Origin: 1-14-0-20-39-34 sp043800545
GTDB taxonomy: Bacteria > Patescibacteriota > Patescibacteriia > Magasanikbacterales > UBA922
Assembly (NCBI GenBank): GCA_043800545.1
Contig: JAZDMW010000074.1
Span: 1-24,625, forward strand
Length of the DNA stretch: 24,625 nucleotides
Direction of reading: 5' to 3'
Shown here: piece after piece, positions 7,470 to 13,975 of the stretch
Layout of the letters: each line of letters starts with the position of its first letter
How positions within the stretch are numbered: position 1 is the stretch's first letter
The notes under the pieces: generated by a model
What the model was told of the DNA's origin: nothing
The model's database searches: none
Seen by the model: the letters and a program-made list of their open reading frames with translations, nothing else
Made by a program: the position numbers and the translations under genes

Positions 7470-9342
7470 ATACTTCAATTACCACAGGGAGAATCATCGG
7501 ACGTTTTTCTGTTTTGGTATACACATATTGTCCTATCTTATCTCGTATGTTATTTCGTATTTGGTTGGTATCTGCCCATGAACGTGGGTCAGAAGTAATA
7601 ACCATTTGTTTTACACGAGTACGTATTTCTTCAATAAGTTCTTTATTATCCTTGAGGAATACGAATCCACGAGAAATAATATCTGGATTTTGTACAAGAT
7701 TTCCTGTTTTTGTATCTATAGTTGCAATCACAACCAACATTCCATCTTCAGCAAGCACCTGACGATCACGAAGTACGATATGTTGACTATCACTAATTCC
7801 AAGACCATCCACAAACACATAATCACTTGGAGCCTTTTCTTTTTGCAAAATCATTCTTCCATTATTGAATTCAATTATTGAACCATTATCCGGAACAAGA
7901 ATTCTTTGTTCAGAAAAACCCTGCTTCAAAGCAAGAATCTTTGCTTCTTTCAAGAAAAAGTGATTTGCATAAATAGGAATAAAATAATCTGGTTGGATCA
8001 TCTTAATGACCTCAACAATATCATCACGATTTGAATGTCCGCTTACATGAACATCCATAATATCTCCATGGATAACATGATCACACTGACGATAAATATT
8101 GTCTTTTAATTTTTGTACACTTCTTTCATTTCCTGGCACGACTGATGAGGAGAATAGCACAGTATCTTGTTTCATAAGACGGAGGAACTGATGTTGTCCT
8201 TCAACAATACGGTTCAATACAGCTCTTTCTTCTCCTTGAGCACCCGTACAAATAACGACAATTTCATTTTCTCTATAATCATCAATACGTTTCAAATCAA
8301 TGAGCACGTCTTTTTTTGGTTTAATATATCCAAGTTTTTGTGCTATTTCAATATTCGTACGCATGCTGTATCCATCCAAGGCAACTTTCTTTCCAAGATT
8401 TCCAGCTGCTTCAATAATCCAACGTACACGTTCTACTTGTGAAGAAAATGTACCAACAATCACTCTTCCTGGAGCATCACGAAGTATCTCAAAAATATTT
8501 TTATACATTTCTTCGTACGTACCATGTTTTTTGGTGCTGACTGAACCTAAACTTTCCAAAAGGAGAATTCTTGGAGCACGAAGTTTACGCAAATGCGTAT
8601 AATCTATTCCATGATACCCTGTTTGGTCTCTCTCAAGAGTCCAATCACCAGGGTGTATTACAGTTCCTGCAGGAGTTTCTAAAATAACTCCCATAGAATC
8701 CATGATAGAATGCTCTACCTGGAAAAAATTAACTTTAAATTTTCCAAGACGGATAGTATCATCCAAACCTTTTACAGTAATACACTTTAAATTCTTTGAA
8801 CTTCCTTTTTTATAATCCTCTTGTTTATGCTTTACCAAAGCAAGTGTCAAAGGACGTCCAACGATTGGAGGATTTCCAATTTGCCCCAAAACAACTGGAG
8901 CAGCACCGATATGGTCCAAATGTCCATGTGTAAAAATTACACCACGGATATTTTTTTCTTTTCCACGCAAATACTTTGCATTTGGAACAATGTAATCAAT
9001 ACCAGGCATGTTCTCTTCTGGAAATTGAACACCGATATCTACAATGACGATATCATCTTCATATTCGAAGATGGTCATGTTTCTTCCTACTTCTTCACAT
9101 CCACCGATTGGGATAATACGAAGAGTTTCCCGATTGAGCTTGGGAATATGAACTTTTGATGTTCTTTTTACAAAACGAGATTGTTCATCTTCATCCTTTG
9201 GAGAGGATGATCTTCGATCTGTTATACGACCTGGCTTTGTATGAGTCCTCTTTGTATGTATTTCTTGATGATGTGTATCATCTCCTGCAGGCCGGACGTT
9301 TCTTTTCCTGTAAGAATATTTTTTCTTTTCTACTTGTATCAT
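7468..9342 (-). CDS. rnj: Ribonuclease J
   Basis: A 624-residue metallo-beta-lactamase/beta-CASP ribonuclease for mRNA decay and rRNA maturation in the cytoplasm. 'GGCEEVGRNM' (80-89) is the typical family start and HGHLDH (139-144) is the zinc-binding motif; later 'HPGDWTLE', 'GTFSSQVERV' and the 'DVHVSGHSNRDD' beta-CASP motif follow, then a C-terminal domain. The first 69 residues are an extension rich in Lys, Arg and His before the catalytic core, of the kind seen in several CPR and actinobacterial RNase J proteins and likely to bind RNA. No Shine-Dalgarno. tRNA-Leu lies directly upstream. Confidence 0.95.
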   Translation of the reverse strand: MIQVEKKKYSYRKRNVRPAGDDTHHQEIHTKRTHTKPGRITDRRSSSPKDEDEQSRFVKRTSKVHIPKLNRETLRIIPIGGCEEVGRNMTIFEYEDDIVIVDIGVQFPEENMPGIDYIVPNAKYLRGKEKNIRGVIFTHGHLDHIGAAPVVLGQIGNPPIVGRPLTLALVKHKQEDYKKGSSKNLKCITVKGLDDTIRLGKFKVNFFQVEHSIMDSMGVILETPAGTVIHPGDWTLERDQTGYHGIDYTHLRKLRAPRILLLESLGSVSTKKHGTYEEMYKNIFEILRDAPGRVIVGTFSSQVERVRWIIEAAGNLGKKVALDGYSMRTNIEIAQKLGYIKPKKDVLIDLKRIDDYRENEIVVICTGAQGEERAVLNRIVEGQHQFLRLMKQDTVLFSSSVVPGNERSVQKLKDNIYRQCDHVIHGDIMDVHVSGHSNRDDIVEVIKMIQPDYFIPIYANHFFLKEAKILALKQGFSEQRILVPDNGSIIEFNNGRMILQKEKAPSDYVFVDGLGISDSQHIVLRDRQVLAEDGMLVVIATIDTKTGNLVQNPDIISRGFVFLKDNKELIEEIRTRVKQMVITSDPRSWADTNQIRNNIRDKIGQYVYTKTEKRPMILPVVIEV

Positions 9343-9382
9343 AATTATGAATTAACAACACACAACGGAAATGTATTTCCTG

Positions 9383-9411
9383 TATGCTTCTCAATAAATT
9401 TTTTGCGTCAA
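9383..9411 (-). promoter_or_regulatory. Possible RNase J promoter
   Basis: Minus strand TTGACG, 17-base spacer, AGCATA. The -10 is poor. The -35 overlaps an inverted repeat (TTTGCGT/ACGCAAA) that lies just downstream of the tRNA gene. Confidence 0.3.
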
Positions 9412-9435
9412 AACAACGCAAAGACGAAAAAAGAG

Positions 9436-9517
9436 TACCGATGGTGGGACTTGAACCCACATGTCCGAGGACACACGAACCTGAATCGTGTGTGTCTACC
9501 AATTTCACCACATCGGC
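9436..9517 (-). tRNA. tRNA-Leu (anticodon CAG)
   Basis: An 82-base class II tRNA. The acceptor stem GCCGATG pairs with CATCGGT and the discriminator is A. The D-arm 'GTGAAATTGGTAGACAC' is typical of tRNA-Leu. The anticodon stem CACGA/TCGTG holds loop TTCAGGT, giving anticodon CAG for CUG codons. A short variable arm and the TPsiC arm 'GTGGGTTCAAGTCCCAC' follow. CCA is not encoded. It begins 26 bases after the stop of the peptide-binding protein gene and may be processed from that transcript. The open frame across it on the minus strand is a false one. Confidence 0.95.
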
Positions 9518-9543
9518 GTAAGAGTCAAAAGAGATAAAGAAAA

Positions 9544-11559
9544 TTATTCACTTTTCTTGAAATCCCATTGACCATCTGTTTTTAAATACCAATCACGAAT
9601 ATGAAGAAAACGTTCGTATGGATAATTTATTTTTTCAAATTTCAATCCATACACTTCATCTGTTGTCACATAAGTATATGTTGGCATGTAGAGGAACAAC
9701 GCAGGCTTGTCTTTCAACAAGATAGTTTGCAATTGCTTATACAGGTCAACTTGTTTTGCCTCATCCTTTTCTACACGAATACTATCCAAAATTTTATCTA
9801 CATTTTTATTCACATAACCACTCAGGTTCAAACCTGGGTAATTTACTTGTGATGAATGCCAGAAAGGATATTGATCAGGATCTCCTCCAAGAAACATTCT
9901 ATACATGAGGACATCATAACTTTTTTTCTTAATCGTATCTCTTGCAATGGTTTTTAAAGGAATAAATTCAAGCTGAATATGCACCCCAAGATCCTGCCAA
10001 AGACCAGCGATAATTTCACCAGCCTGACGATATTCTTGTGTATCACCAGTCACCAATCGAAGTGTTAAAACATTTCCTTCTTTATCTTTCCGATAAAATG
10101 TTTGTCCTTCTTTGAGCTCACTTTCAATTGTTTTTCCCAATTCTTCTTCTGCTGTTTTCTTTGCAGTTTCAAAAGCAAGATTATACTGTTCTGTTGAACT
10201 CGTATCTTCTGTAGGAGGTTTTACATTCGTTTCTTCATATGTTTTCTGCCACGCTTCAAGACGTTTTGTCTTCAATGATGTTCTATAATCATCTGAAGAA
10301 ATTCTTTCCCATTTTTTATCCAATAATTCATTCGCTTTATCTATGGAATAATCCTGTTTGTTTAATTCAGCATCATATCCAGGGAATCCAGGAAGAACTG
10401 GACTTGCAATCACTTCTCCATCATCTCCTATGGCACCTCGCATAATACGATTCTTATCTATTGCAAGAGAAAGTGCCTCACGCATAGTTTCGTCCTTCAG
10501 GAGAGCATTCTCCAAACGGAAATACAATGCTGTATATTGTGGCAATGAAAGAGTATGAAGAAGAATATGTTTACGCTCCACTTTACTTCGCAAATCATGC
10601 GGAACAAAATGCAATGCATCCACCTTCTGTTCACGAATAGCTTGAACAGCATCATCATATTCCGTATAAAACTGGAATACTATTTCTTCAATATATGCAG
10701 GACGAAGATAGAAAAATTCATTTCTTGCTAACGTATACGAAAGAATATATCCATCATCATTTTTCTTCAATTTAGAAAATTTAAATGGGCCTGTACCAAT
10801 TGCTTGTAAATTTAATTGTGCAAGACGCATTCTTTCTGGTTCAATACCAGACCAAATATGTTCTGGTAAAATTCCAGTTGTTAAACTTGAAAGAAATGAA
10901 GAAAAAGGTTCTTGAAGAACAAAACGGAGTGTATAGTCATCTACTATTTCTACCTGTACTCCTTGAAATGTCAAATACAAAGGACTATTCACAAGTGAAT
11001 TCTGCATCATCTCAAAAGTATATGACACATCATAGGCATCAAAAGTTTCTCCATCATGCCATTTAACATCTTTTCTCAAATAAAAAGTATATGTTTTTTG
11101 ATCTTCACTTATCTCCCACTTCTCTGCAAGATCTGGTTCAACCACTTTATTCTCTCCATAGCGTACTAATCCAGAATACACAAGACTAATAATATCTTTA
11201 TCCAATTCATTTGCAAATAATGGATTAATAAATTGTGGTGTTCCGACGATAGCTTCAGTAAAAGAACCACCTACCTTCGGTATATACGTTCTATTACTTT
11301 TTACAAAACGGAATCCAACAAAGACAAGACTCACCAAAAAAATACCAAATGCACCAAGGAGAACCTTTTTCTCCATTGGATTTAATACTTTTTTTGCATG
11401 AAATATTTGTTTGAATGAAGGATATTTCTTTCCGCGAACCGTCTGGAGCATACGGAAAGTATACTTGTCTATAACATGTCCTCTTTTACCAAAACAATAC
11501 CGAAAAAAATCGCCTACCTTGCGGAATATCTTTTTAAAAGGTTGTAAAAAAGAAGACAC
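9544..11559 (-). CDS. Membrane-anchored peptide ABC transporter substrate-binding protein (SBP_bac_5)
   Basis: A 671-residue protein starting with GTG. About 66 basic, largely hydrophilic residues come first, then a single TM segment (about 68-90), then a family-5 solute-binding domain: 'FINPLFANELDKDIISLVYSGLVRY', 'EKWEISEDQKTYTFYLRKDVKWHDG' and 'FDAYDVSYTFEMM' are diagnostic. (Each is quoted only in part; key residues are the NP.F, W.S.D..T..F.LR..V.WHDG pattern.) There is no lipobox, so it is anchored by the TM rather than by lipid. A charged insertion (about residues 430-500) interrupts the second lobe. No permease or ATPase genes are nearby. It follows secG by 33 bases. Ends with TAA. 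Confidence 0.88.
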   Translation of the reverse strand: MSSFLQPFKKIFRKVGDFFRYCFGKRGHVIDKYTFRMLQTVRGKKYPSFKQIFHAKKVLNPMEKKVLLGAFGIFLVSLVFVGFRFVKSNRTYIPKVGGSFTEAIVGTPQFINPLFANELDKDIISLVYSGLVRYGENKVVEPDLAEKWEISEDQKTYTFYLRKDVKWHDGETFDAYDVSYTFEMMQNSLVNSPLYLTFQGVQVEIVDDYTLRFVLQEPFSSFLSSLTTGILPEHIWSGIEPERMRLAQLNLQAIGTGPFKFSKLKKNDDGYILSYTLARNEFFYLRPAYIEEIVFQFYTEYDDAVQAIREQKVDALHFVPHDLRSKVERKHILLHTLSLPQYTALYFRLENALLKDETMREALSLAIDKNRIMRGAIGDDGEVIASPVLPGFPGYDAELNKQDYSIDKANELLDKKWERISSDDYRTSLKTKRLEAWQKTYEETNVKPPTEDTSSTEQYNLAFETAKKTAEEELGKTIESELKEGQTFYRKDKEGNVLTLRLVTGDTQEYRQAGEIIAGLWQDLGVHIQLEFIPLKTIARDTIKKKSYDVLMYRMFLGGDPDQYPFWHSSQVNYPGLNLSGYVNKNVDKILDSIRVEKDEAKQVDLYKQLQTILLKDKPALFLYMPTYTYVTTDEVYGLKFEKINYPYERFLHIRDWYLKTDGQWDFKKSE

Positions 11560-11592
11560 AATAAGAGCTTTTAAAAATAAAAAGCTTGCTTT

Positions 11593-11811
11593 TTAGAGGA
11601 AGAGCATGATAAATCCTGTTCCAAAGAAAAGAACAGAGAGAACAATTGTTGCTCTATGCAAAAAGAGATCTGCTCCACGTTTTGTGAGCATAATACCACT
11701 TCCATTTCCCCCAAAGCCAGCACCAAGTCCTGATCCTTTTTGTTGGAGTAAAACAGCTAAGATAAGCAAAATTCCAAATATAATTTGTATGATGGTCAAT
11801 ACTGTTGTCAT
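11593..11811 (-). CDS. secG: Protein translocase subunit SecG
   Basis: A 72-residue protein with two TM helices joined by the conserved 'LLQQKGSGLGAGFGG' loop and 'LTKRGADLFLHRAT', both signatures of SecG, the auxiliary subunit of the SecYEG channel. The ATG at 11811 is preferred over an upstream in-frame codon at 11844, since the family begins just before the first TM and the -10 box of the near promoter (11824-11829) lies between. No Shine-Dalgarno. Two promoters lie directly upstream; the peptide-binding protein gene follows at 33 bases. Confidence 0.93.
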   Translation of the reverse strand: MTTVLTIIQIIFGILLILAVLLQQKGSGLGAGFGGNGSGIMLTKRGADLFLHRATIVLSVLFFGTGFIMLFL

Positions 11812-11823
11812 ATACGTATATAT

Positions 11824-11852
11824 AGTATAACAAAATGAGTTCAAATCCTCAA
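11824..11852 (-). promoter_or_regulatory. secG proximal promoter
   Basis: Minus strand TTGAGG, 17-base spacer, TATACT. The expected transcript would start only a few bases before the secG ATG. Confidence 0.55.
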
Positions 11853-11862
11853 TACAGGAAGT

Positions 11863-11891
11863 AGTATACGGGATAGGCTCTTTTTTGTCAA
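11863..11891 (-). promoter_or_regulatory. secG distal promoter (consensus)
   Basis: Minus strand TTGACA, 17-base spacer, TATACT: a near-perfect sigma-70-type promoter about 50 bases upstream of the secG ATG. Confidence 0.75.
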
Positions 11892-11912
11892 GAGAATGAG
11901 AGTTTTACCACA

Positions 11913-11941
11913 TTGACAAAACAAAAAATGAAGAGTATTTT
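11913..11941 (+). promoter_or_regulatory. Promoter of the small gene at 11978
   Basis: TTGACA (11913-11918), 17-base spacer, TATTTT (11936-11941). Confidence 0.6.
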
Positions 11942-11977
11942 ATGTACGCTGTACTCACCCCAAGAAAGGGATTTTCC

Positions 11978-12445
11978 ATGTACACAGCCCTGTGGATTGT
12001 ACTCAGTCTCATCGGAATCAGGGTCCTCACCTGGTTCCTGAACGCTTTCCGAGTAAAAAGGGGACGTCTGCAACTCGGCCACTACTCCCATACAGGGACA
12101 CTCTACAAATTCCACGAGGGCACTAAATCTCTCATTCCACCAGGGATGCAAGATATAGTGATCAAACTCCCCGAAGCACCAGGGAAAAAATGGCTTGTTG
12201 ACACATACTTCTTTTGCTTTGGAGGGTGGCACCACCTTCCCTCCACCGAACTCCCAGGGCACTGTTCCTTTGCCCGTATCCAGCTTTTCTTCGGATACGG
12301 TCCTGTGACATTCCGCTTCGATGTCAGGATAGGTCAATTCTCTGAAGCTCCAGAGTTTGCACCTACAATCTCAATCGAGCCCCCCCAAGGCAATGTGCAC
12401 AAACGCCACCCCACCAACTTCTTTCAGAGGTTCCTCGGCCTCTGA
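11978..12445 (+). CDS. Membrane-anchored hypothetical protein, paralogue A (GC-rich class)
   Basis: A 155-residue protein. The ATG at 11978 is chosen over the ATG at 11942 because the promoter -10 ends at 11941 and AAAGGGA sits 6-8 bases before 11978. One N-terminal TM (about residues 4-20) is followed by a basic stretch, then a soluble domain with 'LIPPGMQDIVIKL', a Gly/Trp/His loop and a C-terminal 'EPPQGNV...FQRFLGL'. It aligns by eye along its length with the next gene (12565), with the same order of TM, PP-x-x-x-D-(I/L)-V, R-I-x-L, E-P-P-x-G and a terminal aromatic/Gly motif. It is GC-rich unlike secG and rpmE. No known family recognised. Ends with TGA, followed by a strong terminator. 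An open frame on the other strand is taken as a shadow. Confidence 0.72.
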   Translation: MYTALWIVLSLIGIRVLTWFLNAFRVKRGRLQLGHYSHTGTLYKFHEGTKSLIPPGMQDIVIKLPEAPGKKWLVDTYFFCFGGWHHLPSTELPGHCSFARIQLFFGYGPVTFRFDVRIGQFSEAPEFAPTISIEPPQGNVHKRHPTNFFQRFLGL

Positions 12446-12446
12446 C

Positions 12447-12505
12447 CCACCTTTGACGACCTTCCCATGGTCGTCTTTTCCTTTTATTGACAAAAAGAGA
12501 TAAAA
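12447..12505 (+). repeat. Linker repeat A1 (terminator plus promoter)
   Basis: A 59-base unit that matches A2 (13085-13143) at 57 positions by hand alignment. It holds the terminator of the gene at 11978 and the -35 box plus part of the spacer of the next promoter. Confidence 0.85.
12455..12486 (+). terminator. Terminator of the gene at 11978
   Basis: Seven-pair stem GACGACC/GGTCGTC, loop TTCCCAT, then TTTTCCTTTT. Confidence 0.8.
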
Positions 12506-12515
12506 TTGCTAGTGT
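12487..12515 (+). promoter_or_regulatory. Promoter of the small gene at 12565
   Basis: TTGACA (12487-12492), 17-base spacer, TAGTGT (12510-12515). The -35 starts directly at the end of the terminator T-tract, so terminator and promoter form one compact module. Confidence 0.65.
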
Positions 12516-12564
12516 CTTGATAGCTCTTTACCAAAACTCCTTTTAAGGAAAGGTACACAAAATC

Positions 12565-13080
12565 ATGAACATCATCGTTGAAACTATTTATGATATCATT
12601 GTCCTTATCCTGGGAATTTATGCTTGTATCTTCGTTTCATGCGCTAGAAATGATTGGCGGGATTCAGACGAGACACTCCTCAATAAGACCTACTCCAAAG
12701 GGCACCAGAAGGTGTTTTGGTTTGAAGGTAGGTACGGGATACTTCCGCCAGATCCTGTCGATTTGGTCATGACTTTCTCCAACCCCCAAAATAAACCGAT
12801 CTTCCTGATTATTGAACTCCTCAAAAAAAAACACGACGCTAACTATGATGTTGGTAATTTCTTCATCTCATGGGTTCGTCGACACGTCCTCAACAAAAAA
12901 GACATAGAGGCAAATACAAATGTCGTAAGAATCCGCCTGATTCCACCGAATAGTTATCAGCCACTGCTGTTGGGTCTGAGCGAAGGAACTATTATTGAAT
13001 CCCTAACCACAGAGCCTCCTAGTGGTATCCCCGATGTAATCTGCAATCCCTCCCCAATCACCCGCTGGTTTGGATGCTAG
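12565..13080 (+). CDS. Membrane-anchored hypothetical protein, paralogue B (GC-rich class)
   Basis: A 171-residue protein with an N-terminal hydrophobic segment (about residues 4-26, ending in Cys-Ala) that could be a TM anchor or an uncleaved signal. The soluble part contains 'GILPPDPVDLVMTF', 'VVRIRL' and 'TEPPSG', then a C-terminal 'ITRWFGC'. These fall in the same order and spacing as in the preceding gene, so I read the two as diverged tandem duplicates. AAGGAAAGG at 12545-12553 is the Shine-Dalgarno for the ATG at 12565. Base composition is intermediate. The family is not recognised; the extracytoplasmic placement is inferred from the TM. Ends with TAG and is followed by a copy of the same terminator-promoter linker. 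Confidence 0.75.
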   Translation: MNIIVETIYDIIVLILGIYACIFVSCARNDWRDSDETLLNKTYSKGHQKVFWFEGRYGILPPDPVDLVMTFSNPQNKPIFLIIELLKKKHDANYDVGNFFISWVRRHVLNKKDIEANTNVVRIRLIPPNSYQPLLLGLSEGTIIESLTTEPPSGIPDVICNPSPITRWFGC

Positions 13081-13084
13081 GCAT

Positions 13085-13143
13085 CCACCTCTGACGACCT
13101 TCCCACGGTCGTCTTTTCCTTTTATTGACAAAAAGAGATAAAA
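13085..13143 (+). repeat. Linker repeat A2 (terminator plus promoter)
   Basis: Second copy of the 59-base unit. One of its two differences from A1 lies in the terminator loop; the other lies just upstream of the stem. Confidence 0.85.
13093..13124 (+). terminator. Terminator of the gene at 12565
   Basis: GACGACC/GGTCGTC stem, loop TTCCCAC, then TTTTCCTTTT. Confidence 0.8.
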
Positions 13144-13153
13144 GAGCTAGTAT
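13125..13153 (+). promoter_or_regulatory. Promoter of the lipoprotein gene at 13203
   Basis: TTGACA (13125-13130), 17-base spacer, TAGTAT (13148-13153), directly abutting the preceding terminator. Confidence 0.65.
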
Positions 13154-13202
13154 TTTTAGAGTTCTTTTTCTCAACACCTTTCAAAGAAAGATTTGGTGAA
13201 CC

Positions 13203-13490
13203 ATGAAGATTTTCTTCGCCTTGGCCTTGATTGCTCTTTTGACCACCATCATCAGTTGTGACGACCCCGAGGTCGACTACGACCTGTCCTGTGAAGGGGT
13301 AACATGCTCGGGTGAGGACGATAGCACGTCCTACACCGCAGATACGTACGAGAGCCTCACCTGCACATGGTATTGTCATGATTACGAAGGGGAGGAAAAC
13401 AAATACGTGACCCTGACCTTCAAGTATGACAACCTGCAACACTGCTGGAAGTTGCAGGAAGAGTACGTATCCGACGGCATCTGCGAATAA
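13203..13490 (+). CDS. Small cysteine-rich predicted lipoprotein (GC-rich class)
   Basis: A 95-residue protein. The N-terminus is Met-Lys, a hydrophobic core (about residues 3-17) and then Ile-Ile-Ser-Cys19, which fits a lipobox for signal peptidase II cleavage and lipidation. The mature part is acidic and has six further Cys in the pattern C-x4-C ... C-x3-C ... C ... C, enough for three disulfides, as expected of a protein folded outside the membrane. No family recognised. It has its own promoter (13125) and terminator (13518). The Shine-Dalgarno is weak (GGTGA about 4 bases before the ATG). Ends with TAA. It forms the third unit of a tandem array with 11978 and 12565. Confidence 0.72.
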   Translation: MKIFFALALIALLTTIISCDDPEVDYDLSCEGVTCSGEDDSTSYTADTYESLTCTWYCHDYEGEENKYVTLTFKYDNLQHCWKLQEEYVSDGICE

Positions 13491-13508
13491 TCCCCCCTCA
13501 CCTCTCGC

Positions 13509-13547
13509 CCACCTTTGACGACCCTCCCACGGTCGTTTTTTTCTTTC
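13509..13547 (+). repeat. Linker repeat A3 (terminator half only)
   Basis: Shares the CCACCTTTGACGACC...CCCACGGTCGT core of A1/A2 but then diverges. The promoter half is absent; the rpmE promoter follows 24 bases later. Confidence 0.75.
13518..13547 (+). terminator. Terminator of the lipoprotein gene
   Basis: Stem ACGACC/GGTCGT with loop CTCCCAC, then a run of seven T and TTTC. Confidence 0.8.
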
Positions 13548-13571
13548 TATATTCTTGTTCACAGAAGTGTA

Positions 13572-13600
13572 TTGACAAATATTTTCTTCCATGATATACT
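13572..13600 (+). promoter_or_regulatory. rpmE promoter
   Basis: TTGACA, 17-base spacer, TATACT, with TG one base upstream of the -10: a full consensus promoter. Confidence 0.8.
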
Positions 13601-13622
13601 CCTCTCACATTAAAAAACTTCT

Positions 13623-13886
13623 ATGAAAAAAGATATTCACCCAAAATTTACAGAAAAGGCCTCAATCACATGTGCTTGCGGAAATAAATTCGAAGCAGGT
13701 TCAACGTTAAAGGAAATCCGTGTTGAACTCTGTAATCTTTGTCATCCTTTTTATACAGGAAAACAAAAATTTGTAGATACTGCACGTCGTGTAGAAAAAT
13801 TCGAAGCAAAAATGGCAAAAACTGTTGCTAAGAAAGCAACTGCAAAAGCAAAAAAAAGTGAGCCAAAAGCTGAAGAAAATAAATAG
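13623..13886 (+). CDS. rpmE: 50S ribosomal protein L31
   Basis: An 87-residue L31 with the zinc-binding (C+) pairs CACG near residues 17-20 and CNLC near 37-40, and the family segment 'CHPFYTGKQKFVDTARRVEKF'-type sequence around residues 40-60. The last 25 residues are a Lys/Ala/Glu-rich tail longer than in most L31 proteins. It belongs to the large ribosomal subunit near the central protuberance. Driven by a consensus promoter; no Shine-Dalgarno is seen before the ATG. Ends with TAG and is followed by its own terminator before the prfA promoter. Confidence 0.95.
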   Translation: MKKDIHPKFTEKASITCACGNKFEAGSTLKEIRVELCNLCHPFYTGKQKFVDTARRVEKFEAKMAKTVAKKATAKAKKSEPKAEENK

Positions 13887-13903
13887 CTGAAGAATATTAA
13901 AAA

Positions 13904-13928
13904 ACAGGCCATCTTTGGTCTGTTTTTG
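13904..13928 (+). terminator. rpmE terminator
   Basis: Eight-pair stem ACAGGCCA/TGGTCTGT (one G-T pair), four-base loop, then TTTTT. Confidence 0.75.
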
Positions 13929-13954
13929 TTTGAAACCACACTGTCTGTTATAAT
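13926..13954 (+). promoter_or_regulatory. prfA promoter
   Basis: TTGTTT, 17-base spacer, TATAAT. The -35 begins within the rpmE terminator T-tract. Confidence 0.7.
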
Positions 13955-13975
13955 TTAAGGAGAAAGAAAAAATAT

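Noticed and set aside
9399..9422. Inverted repeat TTTGCGT/ACGCAAA after tRNA-Leu
   Set aside because: No T-tract follows it on the minus strand; it is followed by A residues, so it is not a convincing terminator.
9278..9511. Minus-strand open frame beginning MVKLVDTHDSG
   Set aside because: This is the classic false translation of a tRNA-Leu gene; the tRNA at 9436-9517 explains it.
11888..12337. Minus-strand frame of 149 codons opposite the gene at 11978
   Set aside because: It has no promoter or Shine-Dalgarno and ends inside the secG promoter region. The plus-strand gene has both signals and a paralogue next to it.
13122..13592. Minus-strand frame of 156 codons opposite the lipoprotein gene
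   Set aside because: It reads through the A3 terminator and promoter elements, and the plus-strand lipoprotein has a coherent signal peptide and Cys pattern.
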